Source: Chlamydoabsidia padenii (lineage: Eukaryota; Mucoromycota; Mucoromycetes; Mucorales; Cunninghamellaceae). From it: 64,000 bases of DNA. The notes beneath the pieces were generated by a model that ran no database searches, had not been told where the DNA came from, and was given only the letters and a program-made list of their open reading frames with translations. The position numbers and the translations under genes are program-made. Numbering within the stretch: position 1 is the first letter of the stretch; the number at the start of each line of letters is the position of its first letter. Positions 36,393 to 48,471 of this stretch are shown piece after piece. Location: positions 558,001 to 622,000 of the forward strand of contig JAIWND010000018.1 of the NCBI GenBank assembly GCA_025330725.1, in the 5' to 3' direction.

Positions 36393-38604
36393 ATGGACCA
36401 GAAAAGTACAGATACACACTATAAAACAACTCATTCCGTTGATTCCGAACAAGATCTCTGTCAACATGGAGGTCAATCAGCATCTACCATTGTGTCCACC
36501 AACGAAGAAAAGAAAACTCGATCCAAACCTCTCATCATTCTTCTTTATATTGGTATTATTATATCAATGTTTATGGTCTCTCTTAATACAACAGTGGTGG
36601 CTCCTGCATTGAGCATCATTGCCACCGAACTGAATGCTTTGGAACAACAAACTTGGGTGGCTACAGCTTATCTCTTGATTTTTAATGCTATTCAACCTAT
36701 CTCTGGGAAATTCTCTGACATTTTTGGAAGGTAAAGGAGTGGGAGGGGTATGAACGGACTTGAACTAATCTGATTGTTTTGGTAATTAGAAAACCTATTC
36801 TTCTCTTTGGTATTATCTTCTTTTTGGTGGGATCACTCATCAACTCACTTGCTAATCAAATGACGATGTTAATTGCTGGACGAACTGTGCAAGGACTTGG
36901 AGGTAAAAAACAAACAAACTTGTATTATATAAAGTCAGATTTATGCAAACTAACTCACTTGTGTGTTGATAGGTGGTTGTATCATGTCCATGGCTTTTAT
37001 CATCATCACTGATCTTGCTCCTCCTCACCTTCGACCACGATTCCAATCTTTATTAACTGTCGTCTATGGTCTTGCCAGTTGTGTTGGTCCACTCATCGGT
37101 AAGAAACTTTCTATCGTATGTATGATGTTGTACTCATTGTCCTTTTTCTTTTTTAGGTGGTGCTTTTGTTGATCAAGTGTCATGGCATTGGGACTTTTGG
37201 TTAAATGTTATTCTATCTGCCATCTCTTTGGTGATCGTCGCTTTCTTTTTGGATGAACCTGTCAAACTCGCTAAATCATCACTCACAGATAAATTGAAAC
37301 GTATCGATTGGTTGGGTACCTTGTTTTCGGTCGGATTTGTCTGTTGTCTTCTTTTGGCGCTGAACTGGGGACCTTCTTATGGGTAAGAACAAATCATTCT
37401 TCTTTAATCTGACACTAATCTCATCTTTTATTATTATTTTTATATTGTATACAGCTGGAGTGATGCACATACTATTGGATCCTTTGTTGGTGCTGGTGTA
37501 TCTCTTATTGCTTTGATAATTGTAGAAGGATGGATTACTAAGGAACCTGTAAGTATTTTATAAACATATGATGTATTTATCTTGGTATACTCATTCCTTA
37601 CTGTAGTTAATACCCGCACATGTGATTGGTAATCCAGCGGTGATCATCTTATATGTGTATATAGTCTGTCTGGGTTTCGGATTCATTGGTACATTGTATT
37701 TTGCCCCTGTGATGTTCCAATCTGTCTTTGGTGCCGACAGTATGTCCTCGGGTATTCGTTTGATCCCTTACATGGTTTGCCTGATTATCGCTTCGGTAGG
37801 TAGTAGCCATTTCTTAAGCTTCTTCCCTTATGTCAAGTTTTATATTGTACTTGGTGCCGCTCTCAACTTAATTGGCTTTGGTCTCTTTTATACTGTAAAT
37901 GAAAACAGCAATTGGGGTCAACAAGCTGGATTCTTAACGTTATGTGGTATGTACAAATGGAGGGGGAAATGGAATGATCCCGCTTTACTAACTTTTTTTT
38001 TTTCTTTTAATATAGGATTTTGCTTTGGTCTCACTCAAGCGAACACTATTCTTGCCGTGCAATCTTCATGCGATCGAAAAGACATGGCTGTTGCGACAGG
38101 ATTGGTAAGGAAATAGCAGAAGAAGAAACATGCATGAATGTAAATTAAAATGCCGATCATTTTTTCTACAGACCAACTTTTTCCTCATCTTGGCTATGTC
38201 CGTTGGTGTTGCCATCTATCAAGCTCTCTTTCAATTATTCTTGGTTGCTCAATTTGCCGGTGTGGATCCAATGGTGTTGGTATGTAAAACGGAAATGGAA
38301 TATAGATCTTGTTTACTTACCTCCCCCTTTCCCTTTATAGGCCACAGCACAAAAGTATAATGCCCTGAAAAACTTTTTGTATATCCGAAACATGCCCATC
38401 GAAATTCAAAAGCCGATCATCCATGCCTATTCTCAAGCATTGCATAATCTATTTATCATTCCTTTGGTCGCCAGTGCGCTTGGTTTGATCTGCACTTTGT
38501 TTATCAAGAATATCAAATTCCAACCTCAACCTATCATCAAGCCTAACTACAGTAATCAAGATCTTCGGGAAAAGGTGGATATGGAAAAACAAGATCTGAA
38601 GTGA
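36393..38604 (+). CDS. MFS drug:H+ antiporter, 14-TM (DHA2) type
   Basis: Nine exons (36393-36730, 36790-36902, 36973-37098, 37157-37382, 37455-37548, 37607-37946, 38016-38104, 38172-38279, 38341-38604) join in frame to 565 residues. After a polar N-terminus, spans such as IILLYIGIIISMFMVSLNTT and LLFGIIFFLVGSLINSLANQ follow. LNTTVVAPALSIIATEL is the DHA2 motif in TM1. QTWVATAYLLIFNAIQPISG and the loop KFSDIFGRKPILLFG match motif A of the superfamily, and GRTVQGLGGGCIM and LAPPHLRPRFQ continue the family pattern. Proteins of this group export drugs, siderophores or metabolites using the proton gradient at the plasma membrane or vacuole; the substrate is unknown. There is no biosynthetic neighbour to hint at one. 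Confidence 0.9.
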
Positions 38605-39049
38605 TTCCCTCCCTCCCGCTCTTCGTATAGTCTATATCTTTTCCTTATATTCATCATTTATCCTACGTATTGTAATATTTACATCTTCTTTTCTCCCCCC
38701 TTCCAATCATCTACTGTAATTTAAAATCTATAGAACAATAAAATGTATATTATTTTAGGCACATAATATGTCATCTTACCTTGTATTGTACACCCCCTGA
38801 TTATTTTGATCATTTGATGTCCACCCTCAAGAAAATAGATGGTGAGACATGACCAAGTAGAGTGTGTTACCTATCCCCACACGTGCCGTAATGGATAGCC
38901 AATCAGACATAATATCTGGGTTTGAAAATGCATCCGGCATTTAAAATCCAGAGAAGACAAAAAAAAAATCCTTCTCTTTTTCCTTCTTGTCAGACATTTT
39001 TCTTCTTTTATTCCTCTTCCTTCCCCCCCTTCCATGTCATGTCATTAGA
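38605..39049. other. Spacer between the MFS and SPX-RING genes
   Basis: It holds the MFS 3' flank (AATAAA near 38738) and the SPX-RING promoter. Two element variants, TGGGTTTGAAA (about 38917) and CGGCATTTAAA (38935-38945), lie 105-135 bp before the start codon. No gene is seen. Confidence 0.6.
38935..38945 (+). promoter_or_regulatory. Recurrent element, one mismatch
   Basis: CGGCATTTAAA, about 105 bp upstream of the SPX-RING start codon. Confidence 0.4.
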
Positions 39050-40904
39050 ATGAAGTTTGCCAAACAACTGGAAACTGAATCTGAAAGCATTCCCTCTGAA
39101 TGGCGACCTTATTTGATACAATATAAGAAACTCAAGAAACTGATCACCAAAGTAGCTGATGAAATCGAGAAGCATGGCATGTCTGTGTCTATGCTTCATG
39201 ACTGTTTGGATAACTCTTCTTCGGTTGACCCGGATTCTGATATGGATGCTCCTCAAGTCCAATATTACTTTACAGGTAAAAAAATCTCCTCCCCCCCCGT
39301 AAATTAACAACCTCATTTAAAAAGAAAAAACTTTTTCCCCTTTGTGATACCATTAGGTGAAGCACCCAACATACGACCTTGTATTCGATTTACTTATGAT
39401 ACCAACAATAACAATGTGATGGAACTCTTATCTGGCCTGATCAATGAACAACAACAGGCGGCGATGGATAGTAAAGGAACCCGTAGCCCATTGGAATATC
39501 AACGAAGTCAAGACAATACTGATTTCTTTACTCTGACTCATGACGATATGGATTATTTTACACCACCACATCGTCATCGTCGTGATTCGGCTGCCCAGGT
39601 GATCCGTGATTTGACCGAATTGACTCTACACAAAGATGGCAACAAACGTGGGGAACAAGTCCGTAGCCTGGTGATCGAACTTGAACAAGATGATGAATTC
39701 TTTTACATGCTAATGACGGAACTACAAAGCGCGGTACGACTTCAGCACAAGACCTCTGATCGATTTCAGTCGGATATTAATGAACTGGAAAAACGAATGG
39801 TACAAGTGGTAAGTAAACTTTCCCCCACGCCTGCCGCCCTCCTTGTTTTATGATAAACTAAATATCACTCTTTCTTTCTTTTTTTATTTTATTTTACTTA
39901 CTTTGAGTAGGCTTCTCCTAATCAGAAATCTGATATGTATGCTTGGCGACAAATATTTAGTCTTTATATGGATGCTCAAATCTTCCAGGGCAAGTTGGAG
40001 ACTGATCGATCGATTCATTCGGTACAAAAGGCAAGAGAACAAATGTTATGGTTTACTAATCAAGTCCAACAAGAAAACTTGGTAAGTCTTTGGAAAGGAG
40101 GGAGGGAGAGGTAATAATAATGATGGTGTGTACTGATGGAATCTTATTTAGGTCTCGAAAATGAAAAACCGTGTCTCCAAATCGGCTTTACAACAATTCA
40201 TGGCCCTGAATACTGAATTGATCACCATGAAACATTATCAAGCCCTGAATCAAACCGCCATGACCAAGATCCTCAAGAAACATGACAAGCGTAGTGGATT
40301 AACGTAAGTAGGATGATAATAACAAAGGGAAATGGGATCATGTATTGACTCTTTTTTATTGGTTTGTATGGACATAGTGCAAGCACCAGCTTCCCTGACT
40401 TTGTTGGGTCAAATGAATTCTTTACTCCCAAACTGGGTAAACTTTTATGTGCTGCCATCATTGAAAAACTCACGACAATCATACCTCAACCTGATGATTA
40501 CTGTAAGTCCCACACAAAAGAAAGTAATAACTGAAATCACTCACCCTCTTCTTATATATGTAGCCTGTCCTGTATGTATGAATGTAGCCTGGAGACCCAT
40601 CCGTCTTGTCTGTGGCCATGTCTTTTGTGTACGGTGTTTGATCAAGGCTCAAAAGAAAAACATGACCTCTTGTCCAATGTGTCGTCATCCAACTGCCGTG
40701 GAAACGGCCAGTGCACTCAACTTGGATGAACCCATGCAAAACTTTTTACTCATGTACTTTCCCAAAGAGATCAAGCAGAAGAAACGTGATAATGAACGGG
40801 AACAAGCTATTGAAGATGTCGAGGCATTTACTGGGCGGACCTACTCACCTGAACAAATCGCTCGTATGAGCCGGGATAATCATCACAACTGTATTATTAT
40901 GTAG
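39050..40904 (+). CDS. SPX-RING E3 ubiquitin ligase with C-terminal CaaX box
   Basis: Six exons (39050-39275, 39357-39808, 39911-40081, 40152-40303, 40378-40502, 40564-40904) give 488 residues. The N-terminus is a textbook SPX start (MKFAKQLETESESIPSEWRP YLIQYKKLKKLI). The SPX core runs to about residue 330 and includes the basic helix with MKHYQALNQTAMTKILKKHD KR, which binds inositol pyrophosphates in this family. A C3HC4 RING finger follows (CPVC, LVCGHVFCVRC, CPMC, about 377-418), then a charged tail. SPX-RING ligases, such as fission yeast Pqr1, tune phosphate uptake and storage by ubiquitination. The last residues are HHNCIIM, a CaaX box whose final Met predicts farnesylation; this is unusual and suggests membrane attachment. 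Confidence 0.9.
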
Positions 40905-40999
40905 ATATATATCTTATTATTATTATTATTATTTAGACCCCTTCATCCTGCTAGTTATAGTCATCATCTGCATTAAAAACCACCAATCTGTTTAAACTA

Positions 41000-41010
41000 T
41001 TAAAATCCCG
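41000..41010 (-). promoter_or_regulatory. Recurrent element, one mismatch
   Basis: The plus strand reads TTAAAATCCCG, about 170 bp upstream of the OST1 start. Confidence 0.45.
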
Positions 41011-41177
41011 ATTTTGGTCGGCCAATCAAGATTTGACATCATTTGATTGGGGAAACTGTCTTTGCCCTATTTTATTTCTTTTATTTTTTTTTTTTTTTTT
41101 TTTTTTTGTTTACCGCTCCTTTCTTTTATCATTCTTCTTCTTCAACGCGTTAATCATCCAACAACGTTTTGTATACA

Positions 41178-43023
41178 ATGGCAGCAAAACTCTTTTGGAT
41201 CATCCTGGCCTTTTGTTGGATAGGTGTGGTCTTGTCACAAACGATTCCCAACCATTTTAAAAACATCAAGGTCCTTCGTGTACTTGATGCTCGTACTGCT
41301 GTTGTCCAAGAGGATATCGGTATTCGGGCCAAGAACATTGCTGACGAACCTGTGACGGAATACTATTATACTGTGAACGACAATAACGACCATGTGGCTT
41401 CCATTACTGCCTTTTTACGTCAAGGACCCAAGACACCTTTAAAAGTGGAAAATGTTGGATTCGACTCTGAAAAGTAAGTTGGTTTATTCATGGATAATCA
41501 TCATGGTTACTTAATCATCACTTTTTGTCTAGGCAAGTTCATTTGTACAAGGTTATCTTTGACACACCTCTTCAACCTAATGATGATATTCGACTCGGTA
41601 TCCACGTCTCATACACTCATGTTTTGAAGCCTTTGCCTGCCAAGATTCCTCAAGTGGCCCGTCAACTTGTCAACTATCATGGAAACGTCTATCTCTATTC
41701 CCCTTATACATCTGACGAAATGAAAACAACACTCCAGTAAGTCAAGATATGTATATAATATAACATGATGAATGATGGAATGAACATGAATTATTTATTA
41801 TTATAGATTGCCCTCTGCCCAAATCATCTCTTTTACTGGTGGCGAAGGTCTTGTACAACAAAAAGGCAACAAATTGGTGTATGGTCCTTACCACAAAATA
41901 GCACCCAATTCATTCCACGAATTGCAATGTCACTTTGAAAGCACTGGTCCAATCATTACTGTCACTCAACTCGAACGGGATTTACAAGTCTCTCACTGGG
42001 GTAACAATTTAGCTGTCGAAGAACATTATACGATCCGTAATGATGGTGCAGAGTAAGTAAACTACAATTCAGTGGGGTAAAAAAAAAACACACTAATTAA
42101 TCTCTTTTATTTAACAGATTAGACGAAAACTTTAACCGAGTGCGTTACATGATATCTTCTCAAGTACATAGTTCGACCAACATGTTGAAGGAACTCTTCT
42201 TGGAATTACCTGCGGGCGCGACGAATGCTTACTTTAGAGACGAAATTGGTAATGTCTCAACCTCTCATTTCCGAAACGAACGTGATCGATCGGTACTGGA
42301 AATTAAACCTCGTTATCCTCTTTTTGGTGGTTGGAACTACAATTGGTATCATGGCTATAATGTCAATCTTGGTTCATTCCTGCGGTACTCTGGACAATAT
42401 ATCTTGAATGTGAACTTTGTGGAAAATACAAAATCGATGGTGATTGATCATGCTCGGGTCCGTATTGTCTTGCCTGAAGGTGCTACGTAAGTAACAAAAT
42501 CAACCGGAGGAGGGGGGGGAAATGGAGGGTGGTTGACTAACCAGGATATCTTTTACCTATGTATATATATATATATATAATCTAGCGATGTTCGTGTACA
42601 CACCCCGATACAATTGGATTCTATCAAACATAGCAAACACTTTACCAACTTTGATTCAACAGGACGATACCAAATCATCTTGGAAAAGAAGAATGTTGTC
42701 TATGAACATCAAAAGCCTATTCAGGTAAGTAAATTCGTGGTAGGGCGAGTGGGGGGGGGGCAGGAGAAAAGCGCACAGACAAATAAACTAATTTTCCTTC
42801 TTATAGATCACCTACAACTATCCTACTTATAGATTATTGCAAAAGCCATTGGTGGTGACTCTCTCTTTATTCTCACTCTTCACTTTTAGCATCATCATCT
42901 CTCGACTTCCATTTGGCATCAATAATTCAAAAAAGGTAATCTGCCATCCTCATCATTATGCATAACATAACTAACCCTCTTTTTTTATTTTTTTTATAGA
43001 AATCGGACCTAAAGAAGGCATAG
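41178..43023 (+). CDS. OST1: Oligosaccharyltransferase subunit Ost1 (ribophorin I)
   Basis: Seven exons (41178-41473, 41533-41736, 41807-42052, 42118-42486, 42586-42724, 42807-42935, 43000-43023) give 468 residues, close to yeast Ost1. A signal peptide (MAAKLFWIILAFCWIGVVLS Q) is followed by the luminal domain with LPSAQIISFTGGEGLVQQKG, YGPYHKIAPNSF and PLFGGWNYNWYHGYNVNLGS. One membrane span near residues 433-450 (VTLSLFSLFTFSIIIS) leads to a short basic cytosolic tail ending KKSDLKKA. Ost1 is part of the ER complex that transfers glycans to Asn of nascent proteins. The last coding exon is only 24 nt. AATAAA lies near 43060. Confidence 0.92.
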
Positions 43024-43210
43024 TTATCCATCTCCTTATAGTCATACGTTGTATTTGAATAAAAACAAACAAACTTTATTATCCTGCTGTATGTATCTAT
43101 TATGCGTCAAGCTTGGTCACTTGTGGTGACTGTAAATGGTAAAAACTTGCCTTTTCCCAATAATATCTCTCTTTACTCTATTTCATCTCCTTTACTTACT
43201 CTACACAAAG

Positions 43211-43266
43211 GTAATTGTCATATCCCCTCTTACTATTATTAACTATACCTTTTATCTATTTTCAGC
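43211..43266 (+). other. 5'-UTR intron of the eIF2-gamma pseudogene
   Basis: ACAAAG|GTAATTGTC runs to TTTTCAG one base before the ATG at 43267. Intact splice borders suggest that the copy arose by DNA duplication, not from mRNA. Confidence 0.55.
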
Positions 43267-44642
43267 ATGGTCGATACAACAACTACAGCTATCCACATTG
43301 ACGTGACGAAATTGACACCATTGTCACCTGAGGTCATCTCCAAACAAGCGACTATCAATATCGGTAAGGTAGATGAACAAAAAAGGGGGAAATGCAATGA
43401 ACATGTCATCTCTTGTCAATAGGTATGATTGGTTATGTAGCACACGGTAAATCTACAGTGGTGAAAGCCATATCTGGTGTACAGGTAAAAGGGCCTAGTC
43501 ATCCATTCTTATAACGATTCAACGCTTTTAACTCTTATACTTGTTAGACAGTGCAATTCAAAAACGAAATGGAACGAAACATCACCATCAAGCTAGGATA
43601 TGCCAATTCCAAGATATACAAGTGCAACCATGACACCTGTCCTCGACCAGGCTGCTACAAATCCTATGGCTCCAATAAAGAAGATAATTCAGTATGCGAA
43701 CGACCAGGTTGCGGTGGCCGATACGAATTGGTGCGTCATGTCTCATTTGTGGATTGTCCAGGGCACGATATTCTCATGACTATCATGTTATCCGGTGCGG
43801 CGGTGATGGATGCTGCTCTCTTGCTGATCGCGGGTAATGAATCTTGTCCTCAACCTCAAACATATGAACATTTAGCGACCATTGAAATCATGAAACTCAA
43901 GCATGTCATTATTTTACAGAACAAGGTGGATCTGGTGAAAGAAAAAGCTGCACAAGAACAACATGCAGATATCCTGGCGTTTGTAAAAGGTAAGTGACCT
44001 GTAATGCAATGAATATGACAAACTTACATTGTTTTATTTTATTTTATATATGATCAGGTACTGTTGCTGATGGTGCACCTATCGTTCCCATCTCTGCTCA
44101 ATTAAAATACAACATTGACGAACATCTTGACTCTGGCTGCGGATGAAAACAAACTGGACTTTGCTGTACCAGGGGGTTTAATTGGTGTGGGCACTCGGAT
44201 GGATCCTACTCTCTGTTGTGGGGATCGCTTGGTCGGTCAAGTCCTTGGTTATCCTGACACCTTGCCTTTTGATCTATCCCGAATTGGAAATATCCTTCTT
44301 TTTACTTCGCCGTTTACTGGGGGTCAAGGCCTATGATAAAGAAAAAACAAAGATATCTAAATTAACCAAGAATGAAATGTTGTTGATCAATATCGGCTCG
44401 GTATCTACTGGTGGTCGGGTGGTGGTTGTCAAGGCGGATTTGGCAAAGATCGTCTTGACTGGTCCCAATTGTACTGAAATCGGTGAAAAGGTGGCTTTAT
44501 CTAGAAAGATTGAACGACATTGGCGGTAAATGCTGTATTTTTATATATACACACTATTCTTAACTCTTCCTTTGCTATTCATAGTCTTATTGGCTGGGGC
44601 AAGATCAAGTGTGGTACTGTCTTGGAAGCCGAAGCCAACTAA
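43267..44642 (+). pseudogene. eIF2-gamma (GCD11) pseudogene with internal deletion and frameshift
   Basis: Exons 43267-43363, 43423-43484 and 43548-43989 join in frame and encode a convincing eIF2-gamma G domain: [41 protein letters not shown], the zinc-ribbon Cys pairs (CNHDTC, CERPGC), [16 protein letters not shown] and [11 protein letters not shown]. After YNID (about 44118) the conserved stretch leading into domain II, roughly 80-100 residues, is absent. The frame shifts and stops at TGA 44144. A later piece ([27 protein letters not shown]) resumes in a second frame, and a further shift near 44270 moves to a third ([20 protein letters not shown] ... [12 protein letters not shown] ... [11 protein letters not shown]). 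A last exon (44585-44642) still splices correctly to LIGWGKIKCGTV. An assembly error is the main alternative. Confidence 0.85.
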
Positions 44643-45896
44643 ATACAATCCCCCCTCCCTTCAGCATTACAATCATTTACCTTCCTCCCCATATTTTACT
44701 TTAGTATCCATTACTGTTTTTAGTTACTTTTTTTTTTTGAGTGTGTCAAAAACATTCATGTATTCAATAAAACTTTTATATGTATATGATATCCTACTCT
44801 TCATCTAATGATGGAATCTATACTTTATACTCTGCTTTACAATAAACTACATGGGTGAACAAATCCAAAAGATTCTGGGGATCACATCAAGGTGGGATAT
44901 GTATTGTGTTTGATAGTTCTAACCAGCATATGTTTGCATTGATCGGAGATTGGTTTTGAATTCCGATCTCCTGTACCTAAAAGCTATCATCAATTGAAGA
45001 AGACAAGACAGACGTTTTTTATTAATAATAATATTGGAGAGTAATAAACATAAAATGATATAGATTTATGTAACTATATACTAAGATCTATAAGTAAAAA
45101 GTGGCTAAACATCACCCACCACCAGGGCCAGTTGTACTTGATTTTGAATTCTATTCCAGGTCGTACATATATATACATAAAGTAAAAGTGAGTGGATCTT
45201 CACCATTAAGCTTTGTATGTATGTTAGTACTTACCCATTTTTTTTATCACGTCATTAGTTCACAAGTTGCATTAAAGCCATCTATGGTGTCGTCGTAATG
45301 TATCTTACGAGTGAGAGGACGGACCATGCGCTTTTGTCCGTCTTGACCGTGATGCCTGTACCGATAAAAAGGTCATATAGTTTTATCGAGTTCTATATCC
45401 AAGCCTTGTTTCCCCCCAGTAATGTCGCAACTATTCGCTCAGGATATATTGAAAGGTGAGTTGAAGGAGCAGCACAGGGAATGCCTTAATCATTTGCCAG
45501 TGGTGATTGCAAACAAACAAACAAAAAGCTTGTTTTATCATGATGGTGTGGTTGCTGTTACCCACATACCAAAAGTGGAAAGTCCTTTTGAGCGTTCTTT
45601 ACAGACCCAAGATAGTGTTGGAGTATGGTATCACCATTCGATTCAGTGGCAGCCTCGTAGAGTCGATCAATTTGACAAGATGTCTGATTCTGATGTTGCG
45701 TGTAACGATGGTGGTTGTAAAGGGGTTCGTTAGGGAATTGGGAGGAAAGGGAGAGAGAAAGAGTTTTTTTTTTTTTTTTAGGGAATGCAGTTTATATATT
45801 ATGTTTCGCATTTTGAAATCCCGAAAGACGGAATGTCTGGGAGCCACAACCTACTTTTGTTTCTTTCTTTCTCTTTCAAATTAAACTGGTGGCAAC
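44643..45896. other. Spacer with possible small relics
   Basis: No gene can be supported. A minus-strand stretch (about 45250-45360) reads GQKRMVRPLTRKIHYDDTID after a good acceptor, and could continue through AATTC...GGTGATGTTTAG near 45110; this may be the end of a small or decayed gene. A 103-codon plus-strand frame (45422-45733) has no recognisable features. The Zn2Cys6 gene promoter with its element is at the right end. Confidence 0.45.
45813..45823 (-). promoter_or_regulatory. Recurrent element, one mismatch
   Basis: The plus strand reads TTGAAATCCCG, about 75 bp upstream of the Zn2Cys6 regulator start. Confidence 0.5.
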
Positions 45897-47565
45897 ATGC
45901 AGGAACCACTTGAAGCTACGGGTGAAAAACAGAAACGATTAACACAAGCCTGTCTTGTTTGTCGTAGGAAAAAGGTATAAAAGTCAAGTAAAGAACGTTA
46001 TCTTTTGCTCACTTACTCTTTTTTGTTGTAGACCAGGTGCGATGGGGTCAAGCCTTCCTGTGGAGTTTGTCAACGGCTCAAACAGACCTGTCAATACGGC
46101 CCTCTTCATCAAAAACGGAAAATTCGAAGGAAACATATCGAAATCTTGGAACAACGATTGACACAGATGGAGCGATTACTAAAGCCTAGGACTTTGGAGG
46201 AATCTGATAGTGGGTCACCAACAACGAACAACACACAATCAACAAACAATAACAGCAGTAACATGATTCCAAACAGCGACCATTATATACCAACCACTTT
46301 ACCACCACTTAATGTTAGCCATGGACTACACACTAGTCAAAATCAACATCAAGTCATTGACATGGACAAAAGCTTACTACCACCTCGACCAGTGATGGAA
46401 AACATGGTGCAGAAATACTTGGAAAGACTCTATGGGGTGACACCTTTCTTTTACCGTGACGATTTGATGGATCTCGATAACTGTCCTGTGGTTTTACAAT
46501 TGGCTATTGCGGCTGCTACGGCAAAGTAATGTAATCAAGAGAGAGAGGGGGTGGGTACGGGATGACATTGATGATTAATACTTTCTTTATTATTACTGTT
46601 GTAGATACTGTTCTGATAAAACAGATCAACCGATTTGGTTCTCTGGTGAAATATACGCAGAAAAGATTAGACAACGAATTAATGATATTGTGGATATGCC
46701 TTCGATCTCTCATATACAAGTAATGATGTTAATGATCATGCACGAATTTGGATGCGCTCGTGGGACTCGGACTTGGATGTATTGTGGCATCACTGGAAGG
46801 TAAGAGATGAAGGAGCCATGGAAATACTTATAGCATCCTCACCCTCACCCTTTTTTCTTACTGTTATATAGAATGGTATTGGAACTGGGGTTACATAAAG
46901 AACCTTCTCATGGGATCAATGATGGCGATATCATCTCTGTGGAAACATTCAAGTCCAATGAATTACGACGGAATGTATTTTGGGGGATGTATATCTTTGA
47001 CAGGTAAAAAATAAAAAAAGGGAGGGGGTGAAATAAAAACCAGAATATGTAACATGTTTTTCTCTCTATAGATTTGGTGGTGCGTCATGTGCAAGGCCAG
47101 TGATGTTCCATGACGATGATATAGATTGTCATTTACCCTGTCAAGACGATTGTTTGGATCAAGATGTCTTTTATTCTGAATCCCTGGATACGACACTAAT
47201 GAAATGCTACAAGGTGGTGGATCGTGACGACCAAGGTCAAGCCAAAAAGATTCAACTAGTGGAAACAACCACACAAACCAGTCAACGACGATTCCGGTAC
47301 TCATTAGGATGGCCTACTCATATGATCCGCCTCATCTCACTATTTGCTCAAGTTGCTAAATTCATCAATCGTACTTTGGCCAAATCGACTTGTCATTTGG
47401 CACCTTATGATTCCACCGATTCATCCAATACTACTTACTCTGTCCTCTCGGATGCTTTGGATGATTGGCACCAACAACTTCCTTTTCATATGCGAAATAC
47501 ACCTGCTAATTTGGAACGACATCGGTCCGAAGAATCTCGTGACACTCATCGATTCTTACTGGTAA

Positions 47566-47605
<40 letters not shown>

Positions 47606-48471
47606 CCATGAAGAACAAGAAAACAATCACTCATCGTCCAACTTTCTTTTTCTATATATAGTCTCATATTTTACATAATGCTCTTGTAGTGTTTTTAAAT
47701 CGACCAGCATTGACTTTGATTAATACCATCAAGACGGGTAATAATGTATCCGAACAACACAAGGAAATGATACAACTGGGGGTGGATAAATGTTTGGCGG
47801 CATCTGATAATGTGTCGATCATGTTGACGGATATCAATCTACACGTCGAGCGGGTCTTTCCCTTCTTGACCTATCTCACCTACTCGACTGCTACTGTAGT
47901 GGTCCATACCATCTTTACAGGGAAACCTACCGAAGCAAAAAAGGCTGCAGAGGCACTCAAGGCTCATTGTCTCTTCTTACAGGTAAAATGAAATCTTCAG
48001 GGGGATCTTGTCGTAGGCACTAATGTGTATGCTTTTTTTTTTTTTTTTTTTGTGGGGGGGGATGGAAATTAGAATATTCGTAAATACTATGCCATGGCGG
48101 ACATGTTTTTCTTCAGGATCCGGGACTTTTATGGACTCTTCAAGACTCAACGACAACAGCACGAAGAAGAAGAAGAAGAAAAAAAAGAACAAGAAAGCGC
48201 CCTTGATTGTGGATTTCCTGTTGCCTCACCCGTCTCCTCTAATAATGCTTACCCCTCTCCCTCGGCTACAAACAATCATCATCATCATTTGCTGGACGAC
48301 CTGATGGGCTCACTGGATGATACATTTGACCAATTACTGGATCAGCCTCTTTTAAACGGTCTTTTACCACTATCGACGGACTGGCCTCATGATACCCAAC
48401 CTTCTCAGCAACAAGAATCTCATGGCATACCACCCACTGGATTCAATGACTTTAACCCATGGCCATACTAG
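45897..48471 (+). CDS. Zn2Cys6 fungal transcription factor
   Basis: Seven exons (45897-45974, 46032-46525, 46605-46799, 46872-47003, 47072-47561, 47662-47982, 48073-48471) close in frame to 702 residues. The binuclear cluster CLVCRRKKTRCDGVKPSCGV C...C (residues 19-46) is split by the first intron between the second and third Cys, a common position in fungi. A basic linker and short coiled coil (RRKHIEILEQRLTQMERLL) follow for dimerisation. The fungal-specific regulatory domain is seen from about residue 145 (YLERLYGVTPFFYRDDL) through ELRRNVFWGMYIFDRFGGAS CARP. The C-terminus is acidic and Gln/His-rich, typical of activation domains. Targets are unknown. A very long A tract in the fifth intron (47566-47602) may disturb sequencing. 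Confidence 0.9.

Noticed and set aside
43267..44146. A functional short GTP-binding protein instead of an eIF2-gamma pseudogene
   Set aside because: The later conserved blocks of the same family follow downstream in broken frames with a correctly spliced last exon, which is best explained by decay of a full-length copy.
45422..45733. A 103-codon plus-strand frame starting with ATG
   Set aside because: No recognisable domain, no clear promoter element and no introns. Length alone is not enough in this AT-rich spacer.
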